A DNA stretch of 38,230 bases from DAOUBA01 sp034432855 (lineage in GTDB: Bacteria; Chloroflexota; Anaerolineae; B4-G1), in the NCBI GenBank assembly GCA_034432855.1, contig DAOUBA010000083.1, positions 1-38,230 on the forward strand, read 5' to 3'. How positions within the stretch are numbered: position 1 is the first letter of the stretch; each line of letters opens with the position of its first letter. The notes beneath the pieces are model-generated. The model was not told the origin of the DNA and did no database searches. It saw only the letters and a list, made by a program, of their open reading frames with translations. This document shows positions 1-7,588 of the stretch, piece after piece. Made by a program: the position numbers and the translations under genes.

Positions 1-621
1 TTACGGCCCGACCGTGATCAGGTCCTCGATCCCCGCGAACGTCGTCGGGCCGATGCCCGGCACGTTCTGGATGTCCTCGATGGTCTGGAATGGGCCGTTG
101 GCCTCGCGGTACTCTACGATGCGCTGTGCCATCGTCGGCCCGATGCGCGGCAGCGTCTCCAACTCCGCCGCCGTGGCGGTGTTGATGTTGATCTTGCCAC
201 CTGTTGTCCCTGCGCTGCCTGCTCCGCCGCTCACGCCCGCCGCAGGCGGGCTGGCCTCTCCCCGGCGCGGCACATAGACCTGCTGCTGATCGCGCACCTC
301 CTGCGCCAGGTTGATGCAATCCAGGTCGGCGTTGGACGTGGCCCCGCCGGCGGCCTCGAGCGCATCGCGGATGATGCTCCCCGGCGGCAATTCGTAGACC
401 TCGGGCCGGTGCACTGCCCCGCTGACGTAGACCCGGAGGGGGGCCGGGGTCGCAGTGGGAAGCGGCGTAGGAATCGGGGGAGGCGTAGAGACGACGACGG
501 GCATCGCCGAGCGCGGGCGTGGGCGCGGGGTAAAATAACCAATCGCGCCGCCGACGATGAGGCTGAGCACTGAACAAAAGATAATGTAACCCCGATAGCG
601 TGTACCCTCCTGCTGCCCCAT
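1..621 (-). CDS. comEA: ComEA-like SLBB/helix-hairpin-helix DNA-binding protein
   Basis: Probable membrane-anchored double-stranded DNA receptor of the competence (DNA uptake) type, 206 aa. An N-terminal membrane segment (about residues 11-30) is followed by a Pro/Thr-rich linker, an SLBB domain (about 60-125, beginning LRVYVSGAV), a Gly/Ala linker, and two C-terminal helix-hairpin-helix motifs (ININTATAAEL, LPRIGPTMAQRI, VPGIGPTTFAGI). This order is the standard ComEA order. The ATG at 621 is preceded by AAGGAGGG at good spacing; an in-frame upstream start at 705 would overlap the M42 gene and is less likely. The stop codon is the first three bases of the window, so the gene is complete but its downstream partner (often comEC) cannot be seen. 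It lies 43 bp after an M42 peptidase gene and is probably cotranscribed with it. Confidence 0.9.
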   Translation of the reverse strand: MGQQEGTRYRGYIIFCSVLSLIVGGAIGYFTPRPRPRSAMPVVVSTPPPIPTPLPTATPAPLRVYVSGAVHRPEVYELPPGSIIRDALEAAGGATSNADLDCINLAQEVRDQQQVYVPRRGEASPPAAGVSGGAGSAGTTGGKININTATAAELETLPRIGPTMAQRIVEYREANGPFQTIEDIQNVPGIGPTTFAGIEDLITVGP

Positions 622-664
622 TCGCACCCTCCTTAATAAGGGCAAGGCAATCTCGCCTACAGGC

Positions 665-1651
665 TTATACCGTCCGCAGCACCTCCTGCAATAGACGCAC
701 GGCATTCTCCACGTCCCGCTCGTCTACCATCTCCGACGGGGTGTGGATGTAGCGGCAGGGGATGGACAGGCAGCCGGACGGCACCCCAGAGCGCACCAAT
801 TGCATCGCCGCCGCGTCGGTGGTGCCATAGTCCAGGACCTCCATCTGGTAGGGGATTCCCGCCTTCTGCGCGCTCTGCACCAGCAGGTCGCGCACCGCCG
901 GATGGGCGATCATCCCACGATCCCGCACCTTGATCGCCGGCCCCGCCCCCAGTTTGACGGCCATCGGCATGCACTCTGGCGTGTCGCCGGTATCCGTCAC
1001 GTCCACGGCGATGGCCATGTCGGGCTCGATGCCGTAGGCGGACGTGCGCGCTCCAGAAAGCGTCGTCTCCTCCTGCACGCTGAAGATGAAGTAGACGTCG
1101 TGCGGGGTGCGCTTGAGCCGGCGCAGGGTCTCGATCAGTATCGCACAACCGATGCGGTCGTCCATCGCCTTGGCGATCAACCGCGTACCTTGCGCCGCGA
1201 ACGGGCGCACGAACACGGCGGCGTCGCCCACGCGCACCGGGCAATCCTCGCGGCTCGTGGCCCCCACGTCTAGGTATAGTTGCTCGATGCTGGGCACCCT
1301 GCCGATATCCTCGCGCTTCTCCTCGACGCCGATGACGCCCACCGTGCCGTCGGCAAAGGCCACCCGCGCACCCACGCAGGTGAGCGGGTAGACCCCGCCG
1401 ATGCGCGTGAAGCGGGCAAAGCCCTTCTCGTCCACGTAAGAGACCATCACGCCGATTTCGTCCATGTGGGCTGCCAATGCGATGCGCTTGCCCTTGCCGG
1501 TACCTTGTTTGCGCACAACGAAGCTGCCGAGCGGGTCTGTGCGCAGTTCGTCGGCCAGCGGCTCGACCTCGGCGCGGATCACGTCGCGGATACACTCTTC
1601 GACCCCCGAGGGGCCATAGGTCTCGGTTAGTTTGCGAATCAAATCTCTCAT
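665..1651 (-). CDS. M42 family metallo-aminopeptidase (first of three)
   Basis: Dinuclear-metal aminopeptidase of the M42 (TET/glutamyl aminopeptidase, FrvX) family, 328 aa, cytosolic; these enzymes form dodecameric tetrahedra that trim peptides released by proteases. Visible motifs: AAHMDEIG (metal His and neighbouring Asp), DDRIGC (bridging Asp), QEETTLSG (catalytic and metal Glu), VDVTDTGDTP (Asp ligand) and YIHTPSE (His ligand), in the usual order. Length is normal. The ATG at 1651 has an AGGAG eight bases upstream; the longer frame reaching 1810 would run into the toxin gene and is not the start. It is the most divergent of the three M42 copies here and is separated from the other two by a toxin-antitoxin pair. 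Specificity (acidic, basic or hydrophobic residues) cannot be read from sequence. Confidence 0.93.
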   Translation of the reverse strand: MRDLIRKLTETYGPSGVEECIRDVIRAEVEPLADELRTDPLGSFVVRKQGTGKGKRIALAAHMDEIGVMVSYVDEKGFARFTRIGGVYPLTCVGARVAFADGTVGVIGVEEKREDIGRVPSIEQLYLDVGATSREDCPVRVGDAAVFVRPFAAQGTRLIAKAMDDRIGCAILIETLRRLKRTPHDVYFIFSVQEETTLSGARTSAYGIEPDMAIAVDVTDTGDTPECMPMAVKLGAGPAIKVRDRGMIAHPAVRDLLVQSAQKAGIPYQMEVLDYGTTDAAAMQLVRSGVPSGCLSIPCRYIHTPSEMVDERDVENAVRLLQEVLRTV

Positions 1652-1701
1652 TCTGTTCTCCTGATTCAAGTATTGTCCGCGGTGTAAAACAAGGGACAGG
1701 C

Positions 1702-1961
1702 TCAGGGCCGCTTGAGAGTGGCGTCGTGATAACCGACGTTGCGCAGGATCAGCACATCCTCGTGCATCTCGAAGGTGATGCGCAAAGCGCGGCTGGCCCG
1801 CGCTTCCCAAATTCCACGAACACCTCGCATCTTCTTCACGTGCAGGCCGGGATAGCGGGGATTTTCGGCTAATCGTCGCAAAGCCTTTTGCACTTGCTGG
1901 CGATCTTCAGTTGAAGAGCCCGGTAGGCGCGCCGGAAACGATCGGTATACTGAAGCCGCAT
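1702..1961 (-). pseudogene. RelE/ParE-type toxin, interrupted by a frameshift
   Basis: Remnant or disrupted mRNA-interferase-type toxin of the RelE/ParE superfamily. Reading from the ATG at 1961 gives MRLQYTDRFRRAYRAL and then leaves the expected frame, stopping at 1869. The next part of the toxin (STEDRQQVQKALRRLAENP, then KKMRGVRGIWEAR and LRNVGYHD near the end) continues in the -1 frame to a TGA at 1702. Joined, the two parts make about 86 aa of continuous toxin-like sequence, so one base appears to be missing near position 1915. The ATG overlaps the antitoxin stop (TAATG), the typical arrangement for a coupled pair. Sequencing error is possible; programmed shifting is less likely because no strong slippery heptamer lies at the junction. 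A GTG at 1893 could also give a shortened 63-aa product. Confidence 0.75.
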
Positions 1962-2254
1962 TACTCTTCGGCCTCCAGGCTGGCGATCAGCTCTTCTACG
2001 TCTTCGAATTCGTGTACCCGGCCGGCAGTGATGTCGGCGCTGGCCTCTCTTTCGGCAGCCTGCCACTCGGCGGTCCAGAAATAGGCCTGGCTTTTGTCGA
2101 TCAGTCTCTTGGGCGTGAGGATGATGATGTCGCCCTCAACGCGCACTTCGACGTAATCGCCTTCATTTATGTTGACGGCCCGCCGTATGGCAGCAGGCAG
2201 CGTAATCTGGCCGTGACGGGTTACTTTGGTCAGGGATGCGGAAATCGTGCTCAT
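1961..2254 (-). CDS. AbrB/MazE (SpoVT)-type antitoxin
   Basis: Antitoxin and probable autorepressor, 97 aa. The N-terminal half is a swapped-hairpin AbrB/SpoVT domain (TKVTRHGQITLPAAIRRAV, followed by GDYVEVRVEGDIIILTP), which binds operator DNA as a dimer. The acidic C-terminal half (rich in Glu and Ala) is the part that normally wraps the toxin. The start at 2254 has AGGAGGTC upstream. The stop codon overlaps the start of the RelE-like toxin by one base. The module sits between two M42 peptidase genes on the same strand, as if inserted into an aminopeptidase array. With the toxin frameshifted the antitoxin may now be an orphan regulator. Confidence 0.85.
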   Translation of the reverse strand: MSTISASLTKVTRHGQITLPAAIRRAVNINEGDYVEVRVEGDIIILTPKRLIDKSQAYFWTAEWQAAEREASADITAGRVHEFEDVEELIASLEAEE

Positions 2255-2308
2255 TGCGACCTCCTAATCTACTAAATCAGGAATATCGCACATCCCTGGC
2301 TGGAAATG

Positions 2309-3334
2309 TCAACTCAACATCCGTTGTGTGAGGCGCGCAAGGGACTCGCGCATCAGACGCACGGTATTGTTGAAATCGTCCAGGCTCAGAATGGAAACCG
2401 GGCTGTGGATGTAACGGCACGGCACGGCCACGGTGGCCGCGGGCACCCCCTGCCGGGTCTGATGAATGGCCCCGGAATCGGTGCCGCCCACGCCCGGCTG
2501 CTTGAACTGGTAGGGGATGCCGAGTGCTTCGGCAGTGCCGGTGAGGAGCCGCACCAGCCGCCGGTCGGCGATGAAGGAGCGATCCATCACCGTAATCGCC
2601 GGCCCTTTGCCCAGTTCCGAGGTGGGGCTGGTGTCTTTGTCCTTGGGGATGTCGTCGGCGACGGTGCCCTCCAGTGCGAAGGCGCAATCGGGGGCGATGG
2701 CATAGGCGGCGACCTGCGCCCCGCGTAGCCCGACCTCTTCCTGCACGGTGAAGGCGGCGTGGAGATCGCAGCGGAAGCGCTCGCCGCGCACGAGGTCCAC
2801 CAGCACCGCGCACCCCGCGCGGTCGTCGAATGCCTTGCCGCTGACGGTGGGCCCCAGTTCGCGGAAGCGCATGGCGAAGGCGATGGTGGTGCCCAAGGGG
2901 GCCAACTTTTTGGCCTCGTCCTTGTTCCTGGCCCCAACGTCCACCACCAGGTCCTCGATCTGGAGCACCTTTTCGGCCTCGTCTCCCTTCACCAGGTGAA
3001 TCGGCTTGACGCCGATGACGCCGGGGATGCATTCCGGGCCGACCTGGACTGCGGTGCCGGGCAGCAGGCGGGGGTCAATGCCGCCGACGGCGTTCACGCG
3101 CAGGAAGCCGTCGCCGTCGTGGCCGACGACCATCAGGCCGATCTCGTCCATATGGGCGGAGAGCATCACGCGGAGGCGGTCACGGCCCGTGCCGCGCTTG
3201 AAGGCCAGGATGTTGCCCAGGGCATCTACCTTGACCTCGTCCACGTGCTCGCGTATCGCGTCGAGGATGACGGCGCGTGCGCCGCCCTCGTTCCCCGAAA
3301 CGCCGATTGCTTCCGAGAGTTCTTTGAGTATCAT
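2309..3334 (-). CDS. M42 family metallo-aminopeptidase (second of three)
   Basis: TET-type aminopeptidase, 341 aa. Motifs in order: LSAHMDEIGLM, FDDRAGC, VQEEVGLRG, LEGTVADDIP and RYIHSPVS. In the fourth motif a Glu takes the place of the Asp ligand seen in the other two copies, a variation common in one branch of the family, so its substrate preference may differ. The ATG at 3334 overlaps the stop of the upstream M42 gene in an ATGA, so the two are translationally coupled and probably made in fixed ratio. The antitoxin gene starts 54 bp further downstream. Confidence 0.93.
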   Translation of the reverse strand: MILKELSEAIGVSGNEGGARAVILDAIREHVDEVKVDALGNILAFKRGTGRDRLRVMLSAHMDEIGLMVVGHDGDGFLRVNAVGGIDPRLLPGTAVQVGPECIPGVIGVKPIHLVKGDEAEKVLQIEDLVVDVGARNKDEAKKLAPLGTTIAFAMRFRELGPTVSGKAFDDRAGCAVLVDLVRGERFRCDLHAAFTVQEEVGLRGAQVAAYAIAPDCAFALEGTVADDIPKDKDTSPTSELGKGPAITVMDRSFIADRRLVRLLTGTAEALGIPYQFKQPGVGGTDSGAIHQTRQGVPAATVAVPCRYIHSPVSILSLDDFNNTVRLMRESLARLTQRMLS

Positions 3335-4401
3335 CTTGGCTCGCCTTCTGTTCCAGAATCCCAGGCCAAGGAAAAATCTGCTTCCAGCCCGGCGACGAAC
3401 GCCGTCAGCAGCCGTGCAGCCCGTTCGACGTCTTGTGTCTCCACCACTTCGACCGGCTGGTGCATATAGCGGAGCGGGACGGAAATGAGGGCGGTGGGTA
3501 CCCCTTCGCGGGTGACTTGGATGGCCCAGGAGTCGGCGCCGACGCGGCCCGGCAGCGCCTCGATCTGATAGGGGATCTCATGGCTCTCGGCCACCTTCTT
3601 CAGCCGCTCCACGAGTCCTGGGTGGAAATTCGGGCCGACTGCAATGCTCGGCCCCTCGCCGAGGGGGATGGAGTCCACTTCGGGGACGCCGGGGTGCCTG
3701 GCGAAAGTTACATCCAACGCCACGCCCAGGTCGGGCGCGATGCCGTAGGCGGCGGTCGTGGCGCCTTTCAGCCCCACCTCTTCCTGCACAGTCGCCACGG
3801 CCAGGACATCCCAGGCGTGGCGCATGCCGGCCAGTTGCTCCAGCGCCAGCGTGATGACCGCCACGCAGGCGCGGTCGTCCAGCGCCTTGCCGGCCACGCG
3901 ACCGTTCTTCAATTCCACCAGGTCTGCGCGAATGGAGATGAGATCGCCGACTGTGACCAGTTGCTCGACTTCTTGCGGCGACAGCCCCACGTCCACGAAG
4001 AGTTTGTCCCAGGGGACGACCTTTTTGCGTTCCACTTCGGGCAGGACGTGCGGCGGGCGGGTAGCGACGACGCCGGGTAGATCGCGTTTGCCGTGGACGA
4101 TGACTTCGAGGCCCAATAGCACCCGGCGGTCGGTGCCGCCGACGCGGGCGATGCGCAAAAAGCCCTTCTCGATGCCGGTGACCATCAGCCCCACTTCGTC
4201 CATGTGCGCCGCCAGCATCAGTTTGCGGCGCGGTTCAGGGGCGACGCCGCGCTTGAGGGCAATCAGGTTGCCCATAGCATCCACGCGCATCTCGTCCACG
4301 AAGGGCTGCCAGGTCTGGCGCACGAGTGCGCGCACGGGCCCTTCGTAGCCGGTGATGCCCGGGGCTTCCGAGAGTTGCTTGAGTAGGGGGATGGTTTCCA
4401 C
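3331..4401 (-). CDS. M42 family metallo-aminopeptidase (third of three)
   Basis: TET-type aminopeptidase, 356 aa. Motifs: LAAHMDEVGLM, LDDRACVA, VQEEVGLKG, LDVTFARHPG and RYMHQPVE; all expected metal and catalytic residues are present. The C-terminus extends some 15 residues beyond its neighbour. The start is a GTG at 4401 with AAAGGAG at normal spacing; there is no better ATG. It is the first peptidase read in this operon, 30 bp after the Pro/Thr-rich membrane protein gene, and it overlaps the second peptidase by four bases. Confidence 0.92.
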   Translation of the reverse strand: METIPLLKQLSEAPGITGYEGPVRALVRQTWQPFVDEMRVDAMGNLIALKRGVAPEPRRKLMLAAHMDEVGLMVTGIEKGFLRIARVGGTDRRVLLGLEVIVHGKRDLPGVVATRPPHVLPEVERKKVVPWDKLFVDVGLSPQEVEQLVTVGDLISIRADLVELKNGRVAGKALDDRACVAVITLALEQLAGMRHAWDVLAVATVQEEVGLKGATTAAYGIAPDLGVALDVTFARHPGVPEVDSIPLGEGPSIAVGPNFHPGLVERLKKVAESHEIPYQIEALPGRVGADSWAIQVTREGVPTALISVPLRYMHQPVEVVETQDVERAARLLTAFVAGLEADFSLAWDSGTEGEPR

Positions 4402-4431
4402 GCGGGTCTCCTTTAGGCAAAGGCCGAGCGC

Positions 4432-4863
4432 TCATGGCGTCGGCGGCGTTGCGGGGGGCGTCTCGGTCGGCGTCACAGTCGGCGTGGCCGTGTCGGTCGG
4501 CGGCGGGGTGGGTGTCTCGGTCGGCGGCGGCGTAGCCGTAGGGGTTTCGGTGGGCGTGGGCGATGGGGTTATCGTCGGTATCGGTGTGACCGTAGGTGTA
4601 GCGGTAAAGGTGGGGATCGGCGTGGGCGTGCGCGTGGGCGGAAACCATTGAGTGGGGGTGGGCCGCAGGGTCTCTGTCGGGCCCGCCACGGTGGGTGTGC
4701 TCGAGGGTGTTGCCGTTGGCGTTGCGGTGGGTAGCGGAGTCGGCGCGCTGACCTCCGGCTTGAGGGCCAGAAGCAGGATACCGGTGCCGTAGCACGGCAG
4801 GCTCAAGAGGATCAGGCTGATCAGCACCCAGTGAATCGGGCGCAGTCCGGCTTTTTCAGGCAT
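4432..4863 (-). CDS. Pro/Thr-rich single-pass membrane protein, function unknown
   Basis: I do not recognise a family. The 143-aa product has a short cytoplasmic N-terminus, one membrane segment (about residues 10-32, WVLISLILLSLPCYGTGILLL) and a long tail made almost only of Thr and Pro, with many TPT, TPTP and TETP units. This resembles the extended, probably glycosylated stalks on secreted or surface proteins of Chloroflexota; here there is no folded domain after it. The ATG at 4863 has GGAG at seven bases; an in-frame start at 4917 would fall within the -35 of the promoter and is rejected. The biased tail makes the opposite strand look coding as well, which is a shadow. It is the first gene after a strong promoter and precedes the aminopeptidase genes. 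Confidence 0.75.
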   Translation of the reverse strand: MPEKAGLRPIHWVLISLILLSLPCYGTGILLLALKPEVSAPTPLPTATPTATPSSTPTVAGPTETLRPTPTQWFPPTRTPTPIPTFTATPTVTPIPTITPSPTPTETPTATPPPTETPTPPPTDTATPTVTPTETPPATPPTP

Positions 4864-4888
4864 CGAAGAACTCCAAAGGGACTGCGAT

Positions 4889-4917
4889 ATGATAGCATCT
4901 TTAAGGGTACTTGTCAA
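4889..4917 (-). promoter_or_regulatory. Sigma70-type promoter for the aminopeptidase operon
   Basis: On the minus strand a perfect -35 TTGACA (4917-4912) is separated by 17 bp from a -10 TATCAT (4894-4889). Transcription would start near 4882, about 20 bases before the ATG at 4863. It is squeezed between the fmt stop codon (4922) and the membrane protein gene, so the genes from 4863 down to position 1 probably form one transcription unit. Confidence 0.75.
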
Positions 4918-4921
4918 CGCC

Positions 4922-5863
4922 TCATCCTGCAGCCATCCCCAGGCAGCGGCCTACAAAGTCGCGTTGGCCGCGCAGGAAGAGTGCGATATCCATTGGCCGC
5001 TTGCCGGCCAACTGTACCTGCTCCAGGCGCAGTGCCCCTTCGCCCGTGGCAACGGCTACACCGTCGGCCAGAGCAAGCACGGCGCCCGGCGGCGCATCCC
5101 CGCGCCAATCGAGCAGGGGGGCAGCCCGCAGCACCTTGAGCATCTGCCCCCGCCAGAAGGTGAACGCCCCCGGCCAGGGATGAAACGCTCGTACCCGCCG
5201 ATCCAACTCGACCGCCGGGCACGACCAGTCGAGCAGGCCATCTTCCTTGCGCAGTTGCCCGGCGTAGGTCACGCCTTCTTCGGGCTGGGGTTGCGGCAGC
5301 AACGTGCCCTCCAGATACGCCGGCAACGTCTCCACCAATAACTCGGCCCCCAACTGCGCCAATCGCTCTCCGAGGGACGTCTGCGTATCATCGGGACGGA
5401 TCGGCTCCTCGCGCCGGGCGATGATGGGGCCTGTATCCAGCCCGATGTCCATTTTCATGATCGTCACGCCGGTGATCGCATCTCCGGCAAGGATGGCTGC
5501 CGGGATCGGTGCTGCCCCGCGCCAGCGCGGGAGCAGTGAAGCGTGGACGTTGAGGCAACCGTAGGGGGGAAGGTCGAGCACGTCCTGGCGCAGGATCTGC
5601 CCAAAGGCCGCTACGACGATGACCTCCGGCTGCCAGGCGAGCAGTTGTGCCAGCGCCTCCGGCTCTCGCAACGAAGGCGCCTGCATCAGTGGCAGACCAT
5701 GCGCCTGTGCTGCTCGTTTGACCGGTGGGGGCTGTACCTCACGCCCACGCCCGGCCGGGCGGTCCGGCTGTGTGACGACGCCGACCACCTGATGCGCGCC
5801 GGCCAGCGCCTCCAGCGCCGGCACGGCAAACGCGGGCGTGCCCATGAAGACGAGTCGTGCCAT
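4922..5863 (-). CDS. fmt: Methionyl-tRNA formyltransferase
   Basis: Transfers a formyl group from 10-formyltetrahydrofolate to initiator Met-tRNA, 313 aa, normal length. The N-terminal Rossmann formyltransferase domain begins RLVFMGTPAFAVPAL and holds the catalytic region (LNVHASLLPRWRGAAPI with the HxSLLP signature, then TIMKMDIGLDTGPI). A linker leads to the C-terminal OB-like domain with RAFHPWPGAF and the closing region ending near residue 313. The usual partner def is not next to it. No strong Shine-Dalgarno is visible before the ATG at 5863. A terminator-like hairpin separates it from the SRPBCC gene upstream. Confidence 0.96.
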   Translation of the reverse strand: MARLVFMGTPAFAVPALEALAGAHQVVGVVTQPDRPAGRGREVQPPPVKRAAQAHGLPLMQAPSLREPEALAQLLAWQPEVIVVAAFGQILRQDVLDLPPYGCLNVHASLLPRWRGAAPIPAAILAGDAITGVTIMKMDIGLDTGPIIARREEPIRPDDTQTSLGERLAQLGAELLVETLPAYLEGTLLPQPQPEEGVTYAGQLRKEDGLLDWSCPAVELDRRVRAFHPWPGAFTFWRGQMLKVLRAAPLLDWRGDAPPGAVLALADGVAVATGEGALRLEQVQLAGKRPMDIALFLRGQRDFVGRCLGMAAG

Positions 5864-5881
5864 GCTGGTTCGTAAAAGACC

Positions 5882-5904
5882 CCCGTTTTCGCGGAGAAAA
5901 CGGG
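5882..5904 (-). terminator. Probable Rho-independent terminator after the SRPBCC gene
   Basis: A perfect 9-bp inverted repeat (CCCGTTTTC and GAAAACGGG) with a five-base loop lies 11 bp after the SRPBCC stop. On the minus strand it is followed by GGTCTTTT, a short U-rich run. It also lies only about 20 bases before the fmt ATG, so readthrough could affect fmt. Confidence 0.55.
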
Positions 5905-5914
5905 AGGGCCGACG

Positions 5915-6373
5915 TTAGCCGCGTTCGATCAGCGCCTTGAGGTTGGCCAGGCTACGGCGGATCGCGCGGCGGGTGGAAGCCCGGCTACCCAGCACGTCGC
6001 CGATGCGGGCGAGTATCCCGCGCGGCTGGTACTCCCAGATCACGACGAGGCGCGTGCCGCCGCCCAGCGCGCTGAACTGCCACGTCTCGCTGCCGGATTT
6101 GAACGGGCTGCTGGGCGCGGCGTCCAGCACCTTGACCGTCGAACTGAGGGGGTACTGGAAGCCGATATACTCGCCGTCCCAACTGAAGAGGGCCCCTCCT
6201 GCCCAGGCAGCGTCAACCCGAATCAGCGTCCCCTGGCGCACGGGCTTGGACGTGAGCAATTCCACGCGGGTGACGCGCACGTCCCAATCGGGCCGTTTTT
6301 CGAGTTCGTGGCAGAAACGAAAGACGTTGGCTGGCGGCGCCGCGATTTCGACACTCTCTTCAATACGTGCCAT
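5915..6373 (-). CDS. SRPBCC family (START/polyketide-cyclase-like) protein
   Basis: Small cytosolic helix-grip-fold protein, 152 aa, likely to bind a hydrophobic ligand. The N-terminus IEESVEIAAPPANVFRF followed by PDWDVRVTRVE is the typical SRPBCC beginning (first strand, then a helix with W-D). The middle matches the beta-sheet grip (GTRLVVIWEYQPRG), and the long C-terminal helix ends in RRSLANLKALIERG. No catalytic residues can be named and the ligand is unknown. The ATG at 6373 has GGAGGG upstream. It has its own promoter (6410-6437) and a terminator, so it is probably a single-gene unit. Confidence 0.82.
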   Translation of the reverse strand: MARIEESVEIAAPPANVFRFCHELEKRPDWDVRVTRVELLTSKPVRQGTLIRVDAAWAGGALFSWDGEYIGFQYPLSSTVKVLDAAPSSPFKSGSETWQFSALGGGTRLVVIWEYQPRGILARIGDVLGSRASTRRAIRRSLANLKALIERG

Positions 6374-6409
6374 GTTTCCCCCTCCGGTAGAGGCTCTCGT
6401 GCTGCCAGT

Positions 6410-6437
6410 ATTATACTATATCCCACGATGGGGACAA
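6410..6437 (-). promoter_or_regulatory. Sigma70-type promoter for the SRPBCC gene
   Basis: A perfect minus-strand -10 TATAAT (6415-6410) lies 16 bp downstream of a partial -35 TTGTCC (6437-6432). The predicted start of transcription is about 30 bases before the ATG at 6373. Confidence 0.55.
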
Positions 6438-6450
6438 AGGACGCGGTAAA

Positions 6451-6467
6451 GGCGGGGTAACCCCGCC
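6451..6467 (-). terminator. GC-rich hairpin after fabH
   Basis: Perfect 7-bp inverted repeat GGCGGGG/CCCCGCC with a three-base loop, 6 bp after the fabH stop. On the minus strand the stem is followed by TTTACC, so it may end the fabF-fabH transcript. The U-tract is short, and the motif also resembles GC-rich dispersed intergenic hairpins, so its role is uncertain. Confidence 0.45.
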
Positions 6468-6472
6468 CCTAC

Positions 6473-7588
6473 TCATTCGCGCAGCAAAAGCGCCCACAGC
6501 CAGCGCAGGAAGCGACGCACCAGCGAGCGCAGGGCGGCGTAACGATAACGCAGACCATACAGGGCTCTCTTCCAGCGCGTGGGGGGCACGCTGGGTAGGG
6601 GCGCACTCCAGCGAATGGCAGCCGCCGCCCACGTCAGCCCTGCGCCGAAACCGACACACACGATCAGGTCATCGCGCTGAATACGTCCCTGCTCTGCAGC
6701 CTCGCAGAGCGCGATGGGGATGGAGGCAGCGGAAGTATTGCCATATCGCTCCACGTTGCTAAAGACCGCCTCCGGTGGCAAGCCCAAGGCCCTGGCCGCA
6801 GCCTCGGTGATGCGTTGATTGGCCTGGTGGGGGATGAGCAGTTTCACGTCGCCGATCGCGAGGCCGCTTTTTGCCAACACTTGACGTGTAGCAGCCGGCA
6901 TAGTCTGCACGGCGAAGCGAAAGACCTCGCGCCCTTTCATTTTCAGATAGTGCTGCCGTTCGGCCACGGTCTGGTGGGAGGCAGGCATGCGACACCCGCC
7001 GGCCGGCAGTTGCAGCAGGTCGCCGCCGGAACCGTCGGCGCCCAGGACGGTGGAGAGGACGCCGCCGTCGGCACCGTTGGCCTGCAGGACCACGGCCCCA
7101 GCCCCATCGCCAAAGAGCACGCAGGTGCTGCGATCGTTCCAATCGGTGATGCGCGAGAGGGTCTCGGCGCCGATGACCAGCACGTTCTTGTACGCACCGG
7201 CCGCGATGAGATCGGCGGCAATGCTCAGCCCGTAGACGAAGCCGGAACAGCCCGCCGAGAGGTCGAAGGCTGCGGCGCGCGTGGCGCCCAGCGCGTCCTG
7301 CACCAGACAGGCGGCGGATGGAAAGATATAGTCGGGCGTGACGGTGGCGACGATGATCAGGTCCAGTTGTTGTGGGTTAAGCCCTGCGGTCTCCAGCGCC
7401 TGGTGGGCTGCCTGGATGGACATGCTGACCGTCGTTTCGCCGTCGTCCGCGATGCGCCGCTCGGCGATGCCGGTGCGGGTGCGGATCCATTCGTCGGACG
7501 TATCCACCATGTGCAACAGGTCATTGTTGGTCAGCACGCGCTGCGGCACGTACTTGCCCCAGCCGACGATATGAGCGCGATTTGCCAT
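6473..7588 (-). CDS. fabH: 3-oxoacyl-ACP synthase III with a basic C-terminal extension
   Basis: Starts fatty-acid synthesis by condensing an acyl-CoA with malonyl-ACP, 371 aa. The Cys-His-Asn triad is visible: Cys in DLSAGCSGF, His in LIPHQANQRI and Asn in RYGNTSAAS. The core ends at GLTWAAAAIRW, where ordinary FabH proteins stop (about 325-335 aa). Here about 42 more residues follow: a proline-rich hinge and an Arg/Trp/Leu-rich helix ending in WLWALLLRE, which looks amphipathic and may touch the membrane. The ATG at 7588 overlaps the fabF stop (TGATG) and has GGAGGGG upstream; a GTG at 7591 is an alternative. No acpP, fabD or fabG is in view. Confidence 0.93.
   Translation of the reverse strand: MANRAHIVGWGKYVPQRVLTNNDLLHMVDTSDEWIRTRTGIAERRIADDGETTVSMSIQAAHQALETAGLNPQQLDLIIVATVTPDYIFPSAACLVQDALGATRAAAFDLSAGCSGFVYGLSIAADLIAAGAYKNVLVIGAETLSRITDWNDRSTCVLFGDGAGAVVLQANGADGGVLSTVLGADGSGGDLLQLPAGGCRMPASHQTVAERQHYLKMKGREVFRFAVQTMPAATRQVLAKSGLAIGDVKLLIPHQANQRITEAAARALGLPPEAVFSNVERYGNTSAASIPIALCEAAEQGRIQRDDLIVCVGFGAGLTWAAAAIRWSAPLPSVPPTRWKRALYGLRYRYAALRSLVRRFLRWLWALLLRE

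Noticed and set aside
1869..1961. Programmed -1 frameshifting as the normal way to make the toxin
   Set aside because: The only weak slip site (C AAA AGG) lies after the point where toxin-like sequence already changes frame.
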